From Cyclobacteriaceae bacterium (GTDB lineage Bacteria; Bacteroidota; Bacteroidia; Cytophagales; Cyclobacteriaceae), in the NCBI GenBank assembly GCA_016787755.1, contig JAEUUA010000020.1, positions 186,001 through 250,000 on the forward strand: DNA of 64,000 nucleotides, given 5' to 3'. The position numbers and the translations under genes are program-made. How positions within the stretch are numbered: position 1 is the first letter of the stretch; each line of letters begins with the position of its first letter. Positions 9,607-19,756 of the stretch are shown piece after piece. The notes under the pieces are model-generated. The model did no database searches. It was not told the DNA's origin and saw only the letters and a program-made list of their open reading frames with translations.

Positions 9607-10869
9607 ATGGAAAGACCACTCACACAACACATTCGCAAAGACGGTAGACCGCTTACCTTAAAAGAGTATGAGGCGGTTGGTGGTTATCAAGCGTTGCGAA
9701 AAATGTTGAAGTTGACTCCGAAAGAAGTGCAGACGCTAGTGAAGGATTCTAATTTGAGAGGAAGAGGAGGTGCAGGATTTAGTACCGGTTTGAAATGGAG
9801 TTTTGTTCCGCTGGATACTCCCAAACCAAAATATCTCATCACCAATGCGGATGAGATGGAGCCTGGTACATTCAAGGACAGAATATTATTGGAGAGTACT
9901 CCCCATCAGTTGATTGAAGGAATGATCATCGCTGCATATGCTATTCAAGCCAACATATCCTATGTGTACCTTCGATGGGCGTATAAGACTGCCGCGCAAG
10001 CAATTCTTTCTGCCATAGATGAAGCAATGGCCAAAGGATATCTGGGCAACAATATTCTTGGATCTGGATATGACCTCGAGATGCATCTACATACGGGAGT
10101 GGGTCGATACATGTGTGGCGAAGAAACTGCCCTTCTCAACTCACTCGAGGGTAAGCGTGCTACTCCAAGGGCAAAGCCACCGTTTCCCCAAGTCAGTGGA
10201 CTATATGGAAGACCAACTATTGTAAACAATGTCGAGACATTATGCTGCCTTCCACACATTGTAAATAAAGGCGCTGAATGGTTTCAGAAATTAAGTTTAA
10301 CGGGCGATGCAGGAACAAAACTCTATGGTGTAAGCGGAAAAGTAAAAAAACCGGGTGCCTGGGAGTTACCCATGGGAGTTACTCTTCGGGAATTGATCGA
10401 AGAACATGCGGGTGGCATGCAAGATGGATTTAAGTTTCGGGGAGCGCTGCCGGGAGGTGCTTCCACAGATTTCCTGGTTGAAGAACATCTGGATGTTAAA
10501 ATGGATTACACCTCGGTGGCGGCAGCAGGCAGTCGATTGGGAACAGGAACCGTGGTGATATTGGATGATAAAACTTGCCCGGTTGGATTTGTAGAGAACC
10601 TTGAACATTTCTTCGCACAAGAGTCATGTGGATTTTGTACACCCTGTCGCGAAGGATTGCCATGGGTGGAGAAAATATTATCAGCTATAGATTCAGGTGA
10701 AGGAAAAATCAATGATTTAAAGCTGCTTGAGCACCATACTAAATTTCTGGGACCCGGAAATACCTTTTGTGCTTTTGCTCCTGGCGCTATGGAACCGCTT
10801 CAAAGCGCGTTAAAATATTTCCGAGCTGATTTTGAAAAACATATTCACGAACACCGATGTCCTTATTAA
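9607..10869 (+). CDS. nuoF: NADH-quinone oxidoreductase subunit F (NADH/FMN-binding)
   Basis: 420 residues from the ATG at 9607; a TTG at 9583 would add eight residues read from the repetitive spacer and is unlikely. NuoF binds NADH and FMN and holds cluster N3. Visible motifs are the NADH/FMN loop RGRGGAGFSTGLKW, the MCGEETALLNSLEGKRA segment, and the 4Fe-4S ligands ESCGFCTPCREG plus the distal cysteine in NTFCAFAPGA. GAGG just before the ATG is a plausible ribosome site. nuoG begins 6 bp after its stop. Confidence 0.97.
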   Translation: MERPLTQHIRKDGRPLTLKEYEAVGGYQALRKMLKLTPKEVQTLVKDSNLRGRGGAGFSTGLKWSFVPLDTPKPKYLITNADEMEPGTFKDRILLESTPHQLIEGMIIAAYAIQANISYVYLRWAYKTAAQAILSAIDEAMAKGYLGNNILGSGYDLEMHLHTGVGRYMCGEETALLNSLEGKRATPRAKPPFPQVSGLYGRPTIVNNVETLCCLPHIVNKGAEWFQKLSLTGDAGTKLYGVSGKVKKPGAWELPMGVTLRELIEEHAGGMQDGFKFRGALPGGASTDFLVEEHLDVKMDYTSVAAAGSRLGTGTVVILDDKTCPVGFVENLEHFFAQESCGFCTPCREGLPWVEKILSAIDSGEGKINDLKLLEHHTKFLGPGNTFCAFAPGAMEPLQSALKYFRADFEKHIHEHRCPY

Positions 10870-10875
10870 TTAAAC

Positions 10876-13566
10876 ATGGTTACGATTTACATCGATCATA
10901 AACCTTATACGGTAAATCCCGGCAAGAACCTGCTTGAAACTTGTCTCACACTTGGTTTCGATCTGCCCTACTTTTGCTGGCATCCAGCACTAGGTTCCGT
11001 AGGTGCGTGTCGTCAGTGTGCGATTAAAATGTTTCGCGATGGGGATGATAAACAGGGGAGGCTTGTGATGTCATGTATGGAGCCAGTTGCCAACAATCAA
11101 AGAATTTCCATTATGGATCCTATGGCTGTTGATTTCCGAGAGGGGGTTATCGAATGGCTCATGACGAACCATCCGCATGACTGTGCTGTATGTGATGAGG
11201 GAGGATCCTGTCACTTACAAGACATGACAGTGATGACGGGTCATGCGTACCGCAGGTTCACATTCAAAAAGCGAACCCACGTTAATCAGGATCTAGGCCC
11301 CTTCATCAACCATGAAATGAACCGTTGCATTCAATGTTATCGATGCGTAAGGTTTTATAAAGATTATGCAGGAGGTGAAGACCTGGATGTATTCGCCTCA
11401 AAAAGCAATGTATATTTTGGTAGAAGTGAACCAGGCATATTGGAAAGCGAGTTCAGCGGGAACTTATCTGAAGTTTGCCCCACGGGTGTGTTTACGGATA
11501 AGACATTAAAGCAGCACTATACGCGAAAATGGGACTTGACGATGGCCCCCACCATTTGTCAGCATTGCAGCCTCGGGTGTAATATTATTGCTGGTGAACG
11601 GTATGGCGATTTGCGGATGATTGCCAATCGGTATCATGGAGAAATTAACGGATACTTCATTTGCGATCGTGGGCGATTTGGTTATGAGTTCGTCAATTCG
11701 CCCAATCGAATTCTTCAACCTCAGCATATGGGTCAACCAATCGATAGTGATAAAGCGATCAATGAAATTTCTGAATTGATTAAACAATCAAATGTTATTG
11801 GCATTGGTTCGCCTCGGGCATCACTTGAATCGAATTATGCGCTGAAGAAATTGGTTGGAGATTCCAATTTTTATAAAGGTGTTTCTAAACAAGAGCAAGC
11901 GTTGACAGAATTGGCTGTATCCATTTTGAAAGAGGGAACGGTAAGAACACCGTCCATGAAAGAAACTGAAAAAGCGGATGCAGTATTTATACTAGGTGAG
12001 GATCTCACCAATACTGCGCCTATGCTCGCGTTGGCCGTGCGGCAGTCAGTAAAGCAGCAACCCATGCAAGAGGTTAACAAGTTGGCAGTTCCAGAATGGA
12101 ATGATGCCGCTGCTCGTGAAATTATTCAAGATAAAAAAGGACCCTTGTTCGTGGCCACGGTTGCTGAAACAAAATTAGACACCATCGCTTCGAAGACTTT
12201 CCGCGCAGCGCCACAGGACATAGCAAGACTCGGTTTCGCAGTTGCTAATTTAATTGATTCATCAGCACCTAATCTTTCCAATCTCAGTGAAGAAGAAAAG
12301 ACGTTGGCCGAGTTGATTGCGAAGAGTTTGCTGGCTTCTGAACGTCCTGTGATTATCTCTGGCACCTCCTGTCAAAGTGATTCGGTTCTGAAAGCTGCAG
12401 CGAATGTTGCTTCAGCGTTGCAGAAGCGGAACAAGAATACGGGAATAGTTTTAACATTACCCGAATGTAACTCAGTGGGTCTTTCGGTGATGGGCGGCCT
12501 TGCGCTTCATGACGCATTTGAAAAAGTAAAGAATAGTAAGGCCGATGCGGTGATCATCTTAGAGAATGACCTATACAGGCACGGAAGCGCAAAAGTTGTT
12601 GATGCGTTTTTGTCGAAGTGCAAGTCGGTGATTGTAATTGATCACTCACAGCATGCAACAACCACGAAAGGACAATGGCTTATTCCAGCAGGCACCTTTG
12701 CGGAAGCTGATGGAACTTTAGTTAATAATGAAGGCCGTGCTCAACGCTTCTTCCAGGTTTATGAAAAGGCAAACGTTAAAGAAAGCTGGAGATGGTTGTC
12801 AAGCATCGGATCCGCAGCAGGAAATGCCATCATGCAACCATGGAAAAATTTCGATAGCATAACAGCAGCTCTAAGTCAGGAGGAAAAAAATTTCAATGGC
12901 ATCGAGAAAGTATCGCTCTCAGCTGATTTTCGTATGCATGATGGACAACGTGTTCCACGCGAACCGCATCGTTACAGTGGACGAACTTCCATGTTGGCGA
13001 ATGTGGCGGTAAGTGAACCCAAGCCACCGGAAGACCTTGACTCAGGAATGTCATATACGATGGAGGGCACCCGTGCTTTGCCACCATCGTCCATGATTCC
13101 ATTCTTCTGGTCTCCCGGGTGGAACTCCGTTCAATCGGTTAATAAATATCAGGAAGAAGTGGGAGCAGCACTACGGGGTGGTGATCCTGGAATTCGATTG
13201 TTCGAAGCAAGTGGAAAGCAGTCGTCATACTTTACGAATGTGCCTGAAAAATTCAAGCCGGTTGAAAATAAACTATGGGGGGTGCCCATTCACCACATTT
13301 TTGGTTCTGAAGAATTAAGCGCAAAGGGAGCAGCAGTTTCTAATCGTGTGCCTCTGCCTTATCTGCTGCTGAGCAAGGAAGATGCTGCAAAACTCAAACT
13401 AACAGAAGGCGAAGCAATTGAATTTGAAATAGATGAGCAAGGATTCAAACTCCCGGTGAAGTTGTGCGCCACGATTTCTACTGGTGTAGCTGGGCTGCCG
13501 GTAGGCTTACCGGGATTATCATTTATTGAATTGTCAAGTTGGGGAGTCATTCGATCACTGAAATGA
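10876..13566 (+). CDS. nuoG: NADH-quinone oxidoreductase subunit G
   Basis: 896 residues. The N-terminus holds the 2Fe-2S cluster N1b (FCWHPALGSVGACRQC), then the His-ligated N5 motif (HPHDCAVCDEGGSCHLQD) and N4 (CIQCYRC). At about residue 225 the molybdopterin-oxidoreductase-like domain starts with four cysteines (CQHCSLGC and the later FICDRGRFGY) that match the extra cluster N7 found in some NuoG proteins. The remainder is a molybdopterin-family fold without evidence of cofactor binding. NuoG is the scaffold of the NADH module. Its stop overlaps the GIY-YIG start (ATGA), an unusual neighbour. Confidence 0.96.
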   Translation: MVTIYIDHKPYTVNPGKNLLETCLTLGFDLPYFCWHPALGSVGACRQCAIKMFRDGDDKQGRLVMSCMEPVANNQRISIMDPMAVDFREGVIEWLMTNHPHDCAVCDEGGSCHLQDMTVMTGHAYRRFTFKKRTHVNQDLGPFINHEMNRCIQCYRCVRFYKDYAGGEDLDVFASKSNVYFGRSEPGILESEFSGNLSEVCPTGVFTDKTLKQHYTRKWDLTMAPTICQHCSLGCNIIAGERYGDLRMIANRYHGEINGYFICDRGRFGYEFVNSPNRILQPQHMGQPIDSDKAINEISELIKQSNVIGIGSPRASLESNYALKKLVGDSNFYKGVSKQEQALTELAVSILKEGTVRTPSMKETEKADAVFILGEDLTNTAPMLALAVRQSVKQQPMQEVNKLAVPEWNDAAAREIIQDKKGPLFVATVAETKLDTIASKTFRAAPQDIARLGFAVANLIDSSAPNLSNLSEEEKTLAELIAKSLLASERPVIISGTSCQSDSVLKAAANVASALQKRNKNTGIVLTLPECNSVGLSVMGGLALHDAFEKVKNSKADAVIILENDLYRHGSAKVVDAFLSKCKSVIVIDHSQHATTTKGQWLIPAGTFAEADGTLVNNEGRAQRFFQVYEKANVKESWRWLSSIGSAAGNAIMQPWKNFDSITAALSQEEKNFNGIEKVSLSADFRMHDGQRVPREPHRYSGRTSMLANVAVSEPKPPEDLDSGMSYTMEGTRALPPSSMIPFFWSPGWNSVQSVNKYQEEVGAALRGGDPGIRLFEASGKQSSYFTNVPEKFKPVENKLWGVPIHHIFGSEELSAKGAAVSNRVPLPYLLLSKEDAAKLKLTEGEAIEFEIDEQGFKLPVKLCATISTGVAGLPVGLPGLSFIELSSWGVIRSLK

Positions 13567-13958
13567 AGGGCTACATGTACATATTGAAATGTGCTAACGA
13601 CTCTTATTACACGGGAAGTACAATTGATTTAGAAAATCGATTACACCAATATCAAAATGGTGAAGGAGCAAACTTTACCAAGAAGCACCTCCCTGTGGAG
13701 CTCGTATACTATGAGGAGTTTCAAAGAATTGACCAAGCATTTAATAGGGAGAAACAAGTGCAAGGATGGAGTAGGAAGAAGAAAGAAGCGTTGTTTAGAG
13801 GGGAGTACCAGAAACTTCCAGAATTATCCAAGAACTATACCCAATACGGCTCACCTGAGAGCACCCTTCGACAAGCTCAGGGTGCGAGTACTTCGAAGCC
13901 GCTCGTTGAGCCTGTTGAAACGAACAATACTGACCTAGATGTTAACAGTCATGGATGA
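13563..13958 (+). CDS. Small GIY-YIG nuclease domain protein inside the nuo operon
   Basis: 131 residues, starting at an ATG that overlaps the nuoG stop (ATGA) and ending inside the nuoH start region. The first 85 residues are a stand-alone GIY-YIG domain: MYILKC and YYTGST for the two signature strands, the catalytic-type arginine in ENRLHQYQ, and the metal-binding-type glutamate in NREKQVQGW. The family is UvrC/YhbQ-like; the target is unknown. The last 40 codons are not domain sequence: they read through a palindromic repeat (13867-13919). No complex I role is known, so this is probably an insertion that kept the operon transcribed. Confidence 0.88.
   Translation: MKGYMYILKCANDSYYTGSTIDLENRLHQYQNGEGANFTKKHLPVELVYYEEFQRIDQAFNREKQVQGWSRKKKEALFRGEYQKLPELSKNYTQYGSPESTLRQAQGASTSKPLVEPVETNNTDLDVNSHG
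13867..13919. repeat. Palindromic REP-like repeat inside the GIY-YIG gene
   Basis: TTCGACAAGCTCA (13867-13879) is followed after 27 bases by TGAGCCTGTTGAA (13907-13919). The arms are inverted copies matching at 11 of 13 positions. A second small palindrome, CACCCT/AGGGTG (13862-13867 and 13879-13884), is nested on the left arm. From memory, CTTCGACAAGCTCAGG-type units are abundant dispersed repeats in several Bacteroidota genomes. The unit is translated as the C-terminal tail of the GIY-YIG protein. Confidence 0.75.
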
Positions 13959-14916
13959 AGCTATCATAGATAAGCTGTTGATAATAGCCGGAGTACTGGG
14001 AGGCTTACTGCTGGTTGCTCCGGGTCTCATCTGGTTAGAGCGAAGGTTACTGGCCCTTTGGCAGGATCGCTATGGCCCTAATCGCGCTGGACCATTTGGT
14101 GTGTTGATCGTTTTGGCTGACACGATTAAATTGTTTTTTAAAGAGGATTGGATTCCTCCGTTTGCCGACAAATTTGTTTTTGTTTTAGCTCCCGGTATTG
14201 TGGTGGTTACGGTGCTGATGAGTTTTATCGTAGTACCTTTTGCTCCCGGAGTGATTGTATCCGATTTGAATATTGGTATGTTATTCTTCCTCGCCAATTC
14301 ATCGCTCGGAGCCTATAGTATTATTTTGGGGGGTTGGGCCTCTAACAATAAATATTCTTTGTTAGGCTCAATGCGCGGTGCAGCGCAAATGATTTCCTAT
14401 GAAGTGTTCATGGGGCTTGCCATGATGGGTGTCGTGTTGCTATCGGGATCATTCAGTATGCATACTGTTGTTGAAGCACAAAAGGACATGTGGTTTGTCA
14501 TTCCCCAGTTCCTTGGATTTGTCATTTTCTTTATTGCCGGAATTGCTGAAACACATCGGTTGCCTTTCGATATTCCTGAAGCCGAAAGTGAACTGATTGC
14601 CGGGTTCCATTCCGAATATTCCGGAATGAAGTTCGGAATCTTTTTCGTAGGCGAATACCTGGGCATCATTCTCATTTCTGCCGTTACGGTGGCATTATAC
14701 TTTGGAGGCTGGCTTGGTCCTGATTTTCTTCCACCGCTGGTTTGGTTCAGCTTAAAGACATTAGGCTTTATCTGTTTCTTCATTCTACTGAGAGCCTCAC
14801 TACCCAGACCGCGTTATGATCAGTTGATGGAATATGGATGGAAAATTTTGCTGCCGCTTTCACTGCTCAATTTAGTGGTAACAGCGGGTGTCGTGCTAGT
14901 GAATAAAGGAATATAA
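13939..14916 (+). CDS. nuoH: NADH-quinone oxidoreductase subunit H
   Basis: 325 residues with eight membrane segments. NuoH/ND1 forms part of the quinone-binding cavity. Family motifs include [20 protein letters not shown] after helix 1, a polar [28 protein letters not shown] loop carrying several conserved charges, and the final RPRYDQLM. Two starts are possible, ATG at 13939 or at 13951; both overlap the end of the GIY-YIG gene. Translation may therefore depend on ribosomes that have passed through that gene. Confidence 0.95.
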   Translation: MLTVMDEAIIDKLLIIAGVLGGLLLVAPGLIWLERRLLALWQDRYGPNRAGPFGVLIVLADTIKLFFKEDWIPPFADKFVFVLAPGIVVVTVLMSFIVVPFAPGVIVSDLNIGMLFFLANSSLGAYSIILGGWASNNKYSLLGSMRGAAQMISYEVFMGLAMMGVVLLSGSFSMHTVVEAQKDMWFVIPQFLGFVIFFIAGIAETHRLPFDIPEAESELIAGFHSEYSGMKFGIFFVGEYLGIILISAVTVALYFGGWLGPDFLPPLVWFSLKTLGFICFFILLRASLPRPRYDQLMEYGWKILLPLSLLNLVVTAGVVLVNKGI

Positions 14917-14983
14917 AATAGAGATAATAGGTGGTTGATAAATAATAAACAGAAATGAATAACAGGACATAAAAAGAATTACT

Positions 14984-15499
14984 ATGCTAAGCATTGTTCG
15001 AAGTTTGTGGCTCGTTTTTCTTCACATGTTTCATAAACGTGAAACGGTTCAATACCCCGAGCAAAAAAACAAACTCACCACTCGGTGGAGAGGAAGGATT
15101 GTGTTAACCCGTGATCCCGACATGGGCGAACGATGCGTGGGCTGCTACCTGTGCGCTGCTGCATGCCCCGTAGACTGCATATCGTTGCAGGCTACTGAAG
15201 ATGAGAATGGCAGACGGTATCCTGAATTTTTCAGAATCAATTTTTCACGATGTATTTTCTGTGGTTATTGTGAAGAGGCTTGCCCCACCTATGCGATCCA
15301 ATTGATTCCTGATTTTGAAATGGCTGAATATAACCGTCAAAACTTAGTGTATGAAAAAACTGAGTTGTTGATTGACGGGCCCGGTAAATATCCAGGATAC
15401 AATTATTATAAAGTGGCAGGACTGGCCATTGGAGGAAAAGGAAAAGGAGAAGCGGAGAATGAGTTGCCACCAATAGATGTTAAGAGTTTAATACCGTGA
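14984..15499 (+). CDS. nuoI: NADH-quinone oxidoreductase subunit I
   Basis: 171 residues. The two ferredoxin-type 4Fe-4S motifs for clusters N6a and N6b are complete: [16 protein letters not shown] and [16 protein letters not shown]. NuoI sits in the connecting region between NuoG and NuoB. The N-terminus is an amphipathic membrane-associated helix ([14 protein letters not shown]). It starts 67 bp after nuoH, and nuoJ begins one base after its stop. Confidence 0.96.
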   Translation: MLSIVRSLWLVFLHMFHKRETVQYPEQKNKLTTRWRGRIVLTRDPDMGERCVGCYLCAAACPVDCISLQATEDENGRRYPEFFRINFSRCIFCGYCEEACPTYAIQLIPDFEMAEYNRQNLVYEKTELLIDGPGKYPGYNYYKVAGLAIGGKGKGEAENELPPIDVKSLIP

Positions 15500-15500
15500 G

Positions 15501-16028
15501 ATGCTGATCATATTTTACATAGCCTCGGCCGTAGCTGTTATCTCCACCTTGTTGGTTATCATTCAGCACAATCTGGTGCATGCCTTATTATACTTGGTGG
15601 TCTCTTTCTTAGCCGTGGCGATGGCTTTCTATGTGTTAGGCGCTCCCTTTATCGCGGCATTAGAAGTAATCATTTATGCAGGTGCCATTGTGGTGCTTAT
15701 GATTTTTGTAATCATGATGCTGAACCTCCGACAAGAGTCAATAGCTCAGGAAAAAAAATGGCTCAATGCTCAAATCGTAATCGGCCCGGTAATATTAGTG
15801 CTCGTGCTAGCGGGTGAATTAATTTATATGGTATCAACTGAAGCCTCAATAACTTTGACTGATCAAGTAATTGGTGCTAAGGCCGTAGGCATGACATTGT
15901 ATGGTCCTTATGTGATTGGTGTTGAACTCAGTGGCATCCTGTTGATGGCGGGTATTGTAGGAGCCTATCACCTGGGTCGTCAAAAGAAAAAAGTAACTCA
16001 TCGATTCCTCGAAAAGCAAGAAGAATGA
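15501..16028 (+). CDS. nuoJ: NADH-quinone oxidoreductase subunit J
   Basis: 175 residues with five membrane segments. The third has the conserved [16 protein letters not shown] pattern of NuoJ/ND6, where a pi-bulge helps gate proton transfer. The C-terminus is a short basic tail. The stop overlaps the nuoK start by four bases. Confidence 0.95.
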   Translation: MLIIFYIASAVAVISTLLVIIQHNLVHALLYLVVSFLAVAMAFYVLGAPFIAALEVIIYAGAIVVLMIFVIMMLNLRQESIAQEKKWLNAQIVIGPVILVLVLAGELIYMVSTEASITLTDQVIGAKAVGMTLYGPYVIGVELSGILLMAGIVGAYHLGRQKKKVTHRFLEKQEE

Positions 16029-16333
16029 CAACCATACCGGCTGAATATGGATTAGTACTGGCGTCTGTGCTCTTTATGCTCGGACTTATCAGTTTGCTGA
16101 TCAGGCGCAATATTGTTTTCATGCTGATCTCTGTTGAAATAATGCTTAATGCGGCAGGTTTGGCATTTATTGTGGCAGGGGCAAAATGGTCTCAGCCCGA
16201 TGGCCAGGTTATGTTCCTGTTTATTCTTACGATGGCCGCTGCTGAGGTGTCCGTTGGACTAGCACTCATACTACAGATATATCATCAACTGAAAACGCTT
16301 AACAGCGATGAGGCAAGTAAAATGAAAGGGTAA
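16025..16333 (+). CDS. nuoK: NADH-quinone oxidoreductase subunit K
   Basis: 102 residues, the standard NuoK/ND4L size, with three membrane helices. The membrane-buried glutamates of the proton path are visible in [10 protein letters not shown] and [11 protein letters not shown]. It overlaps nuoJ by four bases, and nuoL begins two bases after its stop. Confidence 0.96.
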   Translation: MTTIPAEYGLVLASVLFMLGLISLLIRRNIVFMLISVEIMLNAAGLAFIVAGAKWSQPDGQVMFLFILTMAAAEVSVGLALILQIYHQLKTLNSDEASKMKG

Positions 16334-16334
16334 T

Positions 16335-18218
16335 ATGAACGATTTACTTTGGTTGATTCCTGCATTGCCTTTTTTAGGATCAATAATATTGATTCTGGCT
16401 GGAACAAGACTGTCTAAGAAATCGGTGCCATTGATTGGTGTGGGGAGCGTTGGCGTGTCTGCATTGATTACATTATTAATTGGTTATGATTTTATTTCGT
16501 CCGACACACCCCCCGTTATTAAACAGGTGTTATGGAATTGGATTGACGTGGCCGGCTTTTCTCCATCAATTGCTTTGCATCTCGATTCACTTTCCCTGGT
16601 TTTCATATTTGTGATCACATTCATTGGCTTTCTCATCCATGTTTATTCTTCTGAGTTCATGGTGGATGATGATGGTTATGCCCGCTTCTTTGCATACCTC
16701 AATTTATTTGTCGGCTCTATGCTTATCCTGGTGTTAGCCGATAATTTACTCCTGCTTTATTTCGGATGGGAGGGAGTAGGGTTATGCAGCTATCTTTTGA
16801 TTGGCTTTTGGTATCAGGAAGAGAAGAATGGATATGCCGCCCGAAAAGCCTTTATCATGACACGTGTGGGCGATACAGCCATGGCCATTGGGTTGTTTAT
16901 GATTTTCAAAACATTTGGTACCCTAAACATTACTGACATTCAACTTCAGGCCCCCGTCATGTGGGAAATAGGAGCAACGGAAGGTACCATTATTGCATTT
17001 TTATTATTAGGTGGTGCAGTGGGGAAGTCGGCACAGCTTCCACTACAAACCTGGCTTCCCGATGCCATGGCAGGACCTTCACCGGTCAGCGCACTAATTC
17101 ATGCTGCCACGATGGTAACCGCTGGCGTATACCTGATTACCCGCATGCATGTTGTTTTTGAATTGGCACCAACGGCTCAGTTTGTTGTAGGAGTAATTGG
17201 ATCGGTAACCTTATTGATCGCTGGTTTCAGCGCACTTACCCAATATGATCTCAAGCGCGTGTTGGCTTATTCTACGATCAGTCAACTTGGGTATATGTTT
17301 TTGGCGCTTGGAGTGGGAGCGTGGTCTGCGGCTATCTTTCATTTTATGATCCACGCGTTTTTCAAAGCGCTTCTCTTCCTGGCAGCAGGCGCAGTAATCA
17401 TGGCCTTGCATCATGAGCATGACATGTTCAAGATGGGCGGACTAAGAAAAAAACTACCCGTAATATATTGGACATTCCTGATTGGCGCTGCATCGTTGGC
17501 TGCGTTGCCTTTGATAACAGCAGGGTTCTTCAGTAAGGATCAAATTCTCTGGCTGGCTTGGGCCGGAGAAAAAGGAAACGTATGGTTCTTTCTGGTCGCC
17601 CTGAGTGGTGCCTTCATCACGGCAGTCTATACATTCAGAATGGTGTTCCTTACTTTCTTTGGCGAAGAGAAATCACATGTAACTCATATTCCGGGATCAT
17701 TCATTAATATTCCATTAATCATACTTGCCATACTTTCAACCCTGGCCGGCTTTATTGAGCTGCCTCATTCGTTCGGTCATTTCCAGTTGTTTACAAACTT
17801 CCTGAATCCATTACTGCCTGCCACCACTTTGCAATCTGAAATTGAAAGTACAGAATGGATGATTCAGGTATCGGCAGCCGCTCTTTCCATTGGTGGAACA
17901 CTATTGGCATATTATCTCTATGTGAAACGGCCCTCTCTCCACGCACAATTCAAAAGTGCTGTACCGCAATTGCATAACTTTTTGTTGCACGGATGGCGGT
18001 TCGATAGTTTATATGATTGGGTTTTTGTGAAGCCCTTTGTGTATCTGGCCGCCATCAATAAAAATGATTTTGTGGATTGGCCATACAATGCACTTGTGAA
18101 TGTCGCCAGCTTTATTCACCGAATGTTTGCATTCACGCAAAGCGGAATTTTAAGGTGGTATTTGATTGGAGTAGTGCTTGGTGCAATCCTTATTCTAACT
18201 CTGGGCCTAATGTTATGA
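16335..18218 (+). CDS. nuoL: NADH-quinone oxidoreductase subunit L (proton-pumping)
   Basis: 627 residues with about 16 membrane segments, related to Mrp-type antiporters. Seen in sequence: GWEGVGLCSYLLIGFW (the buried glutamate), PLQTWLPDAMAGPSPVSALIH (the broken helix 7 region), the lysine in DLKRVLAYSTISQLGYM, and the HAFFKALLFL motif. The long C-terminal part is the lateral amphipathic helix and the last membrane anchor. NuoL is the most distal pump of the membrane arm. Its last codon overlaps nuoM (ATGA). Confidence 0.96.
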   Translation: MNDLLWLIPALPFLGSIILILAGTRLSKKSVPLIGVGSVGVSALITLLIGYDFISSDTPPVIKQVLWNWIDVAGFSPSIALHLDSLSLVFIFVITFIGFLIHVYSSEFMVDDDGYARFFAYLNLFVGSMLILVLADNLLLLYFGWEGVGLCSYLLIGFWYQEEKNGYAARKAFIMTRVGDTAMAIGLFMIFKTFGTLNITDIQLQAPVMWEIGATEGTIIAFLLLGGAVGKSAQLPLQTWLPDAMAGPSPVSALIHAATMVTAGVYLITRMHVVFELAPTAQFVVGVIGSVTLLIAGFSALTQYDLKRVLAYSTISQLGYMFLALGVGAWSAAIFHFMIHAFFKALLFLAAGAVIMALHHEHDMFKMGGLRKKLPVIYWTFLIGAASLAALPLITAGFFSKDQILWLAWAGEKGNVWFFLVALSGAFITAVYTFRMVFLTFFGEEKSHVTHIPGSFINIPLIILAILSTLAGFIELPHSFGHFQLFTNFLNPLLPATTLQSEIESTEWMIQVSAAALSIGGTLLAYYLYVKRPSLHAQFKSAVPQLHNFLLHGWRFDSLYDWVFVKPFVYLAAINKNDFVDWPYNALVNVASFIHRMFAFTQSGILRWYLIGVVLGAILILTLGLML

Positions 18219-19756
18219 TACTTTCAGGATTCATACTATCGTTTATGATTGGCGGCATCCTGGCCTGGATGGCCGCACTCAAAAATTTGGTATTGGCTCG
18301 TTGGATTTCATTAATTACCGTATGCTTTAATTTATTCATAGTAATAATACTTTGGGTTCAGCACTTACAGGGTGATGAATCACAATCTGCCTGGATACTC
18401 GACTTTTCACTTCCATGGATTCCTCGCTTTGGAATTGGCTTCCACCTGGCGCTCGATGGCTTGAGTTTGTTGATGCTTTTGCTAACTTTTTTTCTTGGTG
18501 CTCTTTCAGTTTTAATCTCCTGGAAAGAAATTCAACATCAGGTTGGATTATATCATTTCTGTTTATTGTGGGTGTTGGCAGGAATTACAGGAGTATTCCT
18601 TGCCATGGATTTATTCCTCTTCTTTTTCTTCTGGGAAGTTATGCTCATACCGATGTTCTTTCTGATCATTATCTGGGGTCATGAAAACAGTAGGTATGCC
18701 GCGTTTAAATTTTTCATTTTCACACAGGCCAGCGGGTTGCTAATGTTAGTTGCCATTCTTGGGTTGTACTTCGTACACGCAAACCAAACAGGTACTTTCA
18801 CCTTTGATTATTTCCAATTGCTAGGCGCAGACATCCCATCTGGCGCGGCCATGTGGCTGATGCTAGGATTTTTGGCTGCATTCATCGTGAAGTTGCCGGT
18901 TATTCCGTTTCATACATGGCTACCAGATGCTCACTCACAAGCGCCCACAGCCGGAAGTCTGATACTGGCTGGACTACTTTTAAAGACTGGAGCTTATGGA
19001 TTATTGCGATTTATTGTACCGCTCTTCAGAGATCAGGCAGTCGCCATCGCACCCTGGGCAATGGCCATCGGGGTGTTTGGAATTATCTATGGTGCCATCC
19101 TCGCATTTTCACAAACCGATTTAAAACGATTGGTTGCCTATACGAGTGTAAGCCACATGGGATTTATTATGCTCGGTGTGTTTTCATTTAATATGATCGC
19201 TACGCAGGGCGTGGTCATGCAAATGATCACCCATGGAATCAGTACAGGCGCACTTTTTATTCTGGCTGGCATTATTTATGAGCGCATACACACTCGTGAC
19301 ATTACACGCATGGGTGGATTTTGGAAAAGTATGCCATTTCTGGGTACGTGTGGTTTAATTTTCGCTATGGCTTCTTTAGGGTTGCCTGGATTGGGCAATT
19401 TTGTAGCCGAGTTTCTTGTCCTTGTTGGAGCCTGGCAAGCCACACATAAACTTACCATCATAGCCACCATTGGTTTAGTTGCAGCAACTATTTATTCACT
19501 TCGTATCCTTCAAAAAGTATTCTACGGCAATCAATCAGCAACCCATGGATTAGCTGATCTTTCATTCCGTGAGAAATTGGTCATGATCGTATTAGTTGTT
19601 TCACTCATTTGGCTTGGATTGTTTCCCCAACCTGTGCTAAACACCTCCCGACCATCGGTTAACGTGATCCTTGAAACAACTGCTTCATCGGATGAGAATG
19701 GTACTCGGAACCCTAAAATAATTACAATCAAACAGAAAAGATACACTCATGAGTAA
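18215..19756 (+). CDS. nuoM: NADH-quinone oxidoreductase subunit M (proton-pumping)
   Basis: 513 residues from the ATG that overlaps the nuoL stop; the frame is open further upstream (to 18077), but that part is read inside nuoL. There are about 14 membrane segments. Motifs: FFFFWEVMLIPMFFLI with the buried glutamate, LPVIPFHTWLPDAHSQAPTAGS, the lysine in LLLKTGAYGLLRF and the QTDLKRLVAYTSVSHMGF helix. It overlaps nuoN by eight bases. Confidence 0.96.
   Translation: MILSGFILSFMIGGILAWMAALKNLVLARWISLITVCFNLFIVIILWVQHLQGDESQSAWILDFSLPWIPRFGIGFHLALDGLSLLMLLLTFFLGALSVLISWKEIQHQVGLYHFCLLWVLAGITGVFLAMDLFLFFFFWEVMLIPMFFLIIIWGHENSRYAAFKFFIFTQASGLLMLVAILGLYFVHANQTGTFTFDYFQLLGADIPSGAAMWLMLGFLAAFIVKLPVIPFHTWLPDAHSQAPTAGSLILAGLLLKTGAYGLLRFIVPLFRDQAVAIAPWAMAIGVFGIIYGAILAFSQTDLKRLVAYTSVSHMGFIMLGVFSFNMIATQGVVMQMITHGISTGALFILAGIIYERIHTRDITRMGGFWKSMPFLGTCGLIFAMASLGLPGLGNFVAEFLVLVGAWQATHKLTIIATIGLVAATIYSLRILQKVFYGNQSATHGLADLSFREKLVMIVLVVSLIWLGLFPQPVLNTSRPSVNVILETTASSDENGTRNPKIITIKQKRYTHE

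Noticed and set aside
13657..13938. Second open frame (93 codons) overlapping the GIY-YIG gene
   Set aside because: It ends in the FDKLRVR reading of the palindromic repeat, a known source of spurious ORFs. The +2 frame carries the true nuclease motifs.
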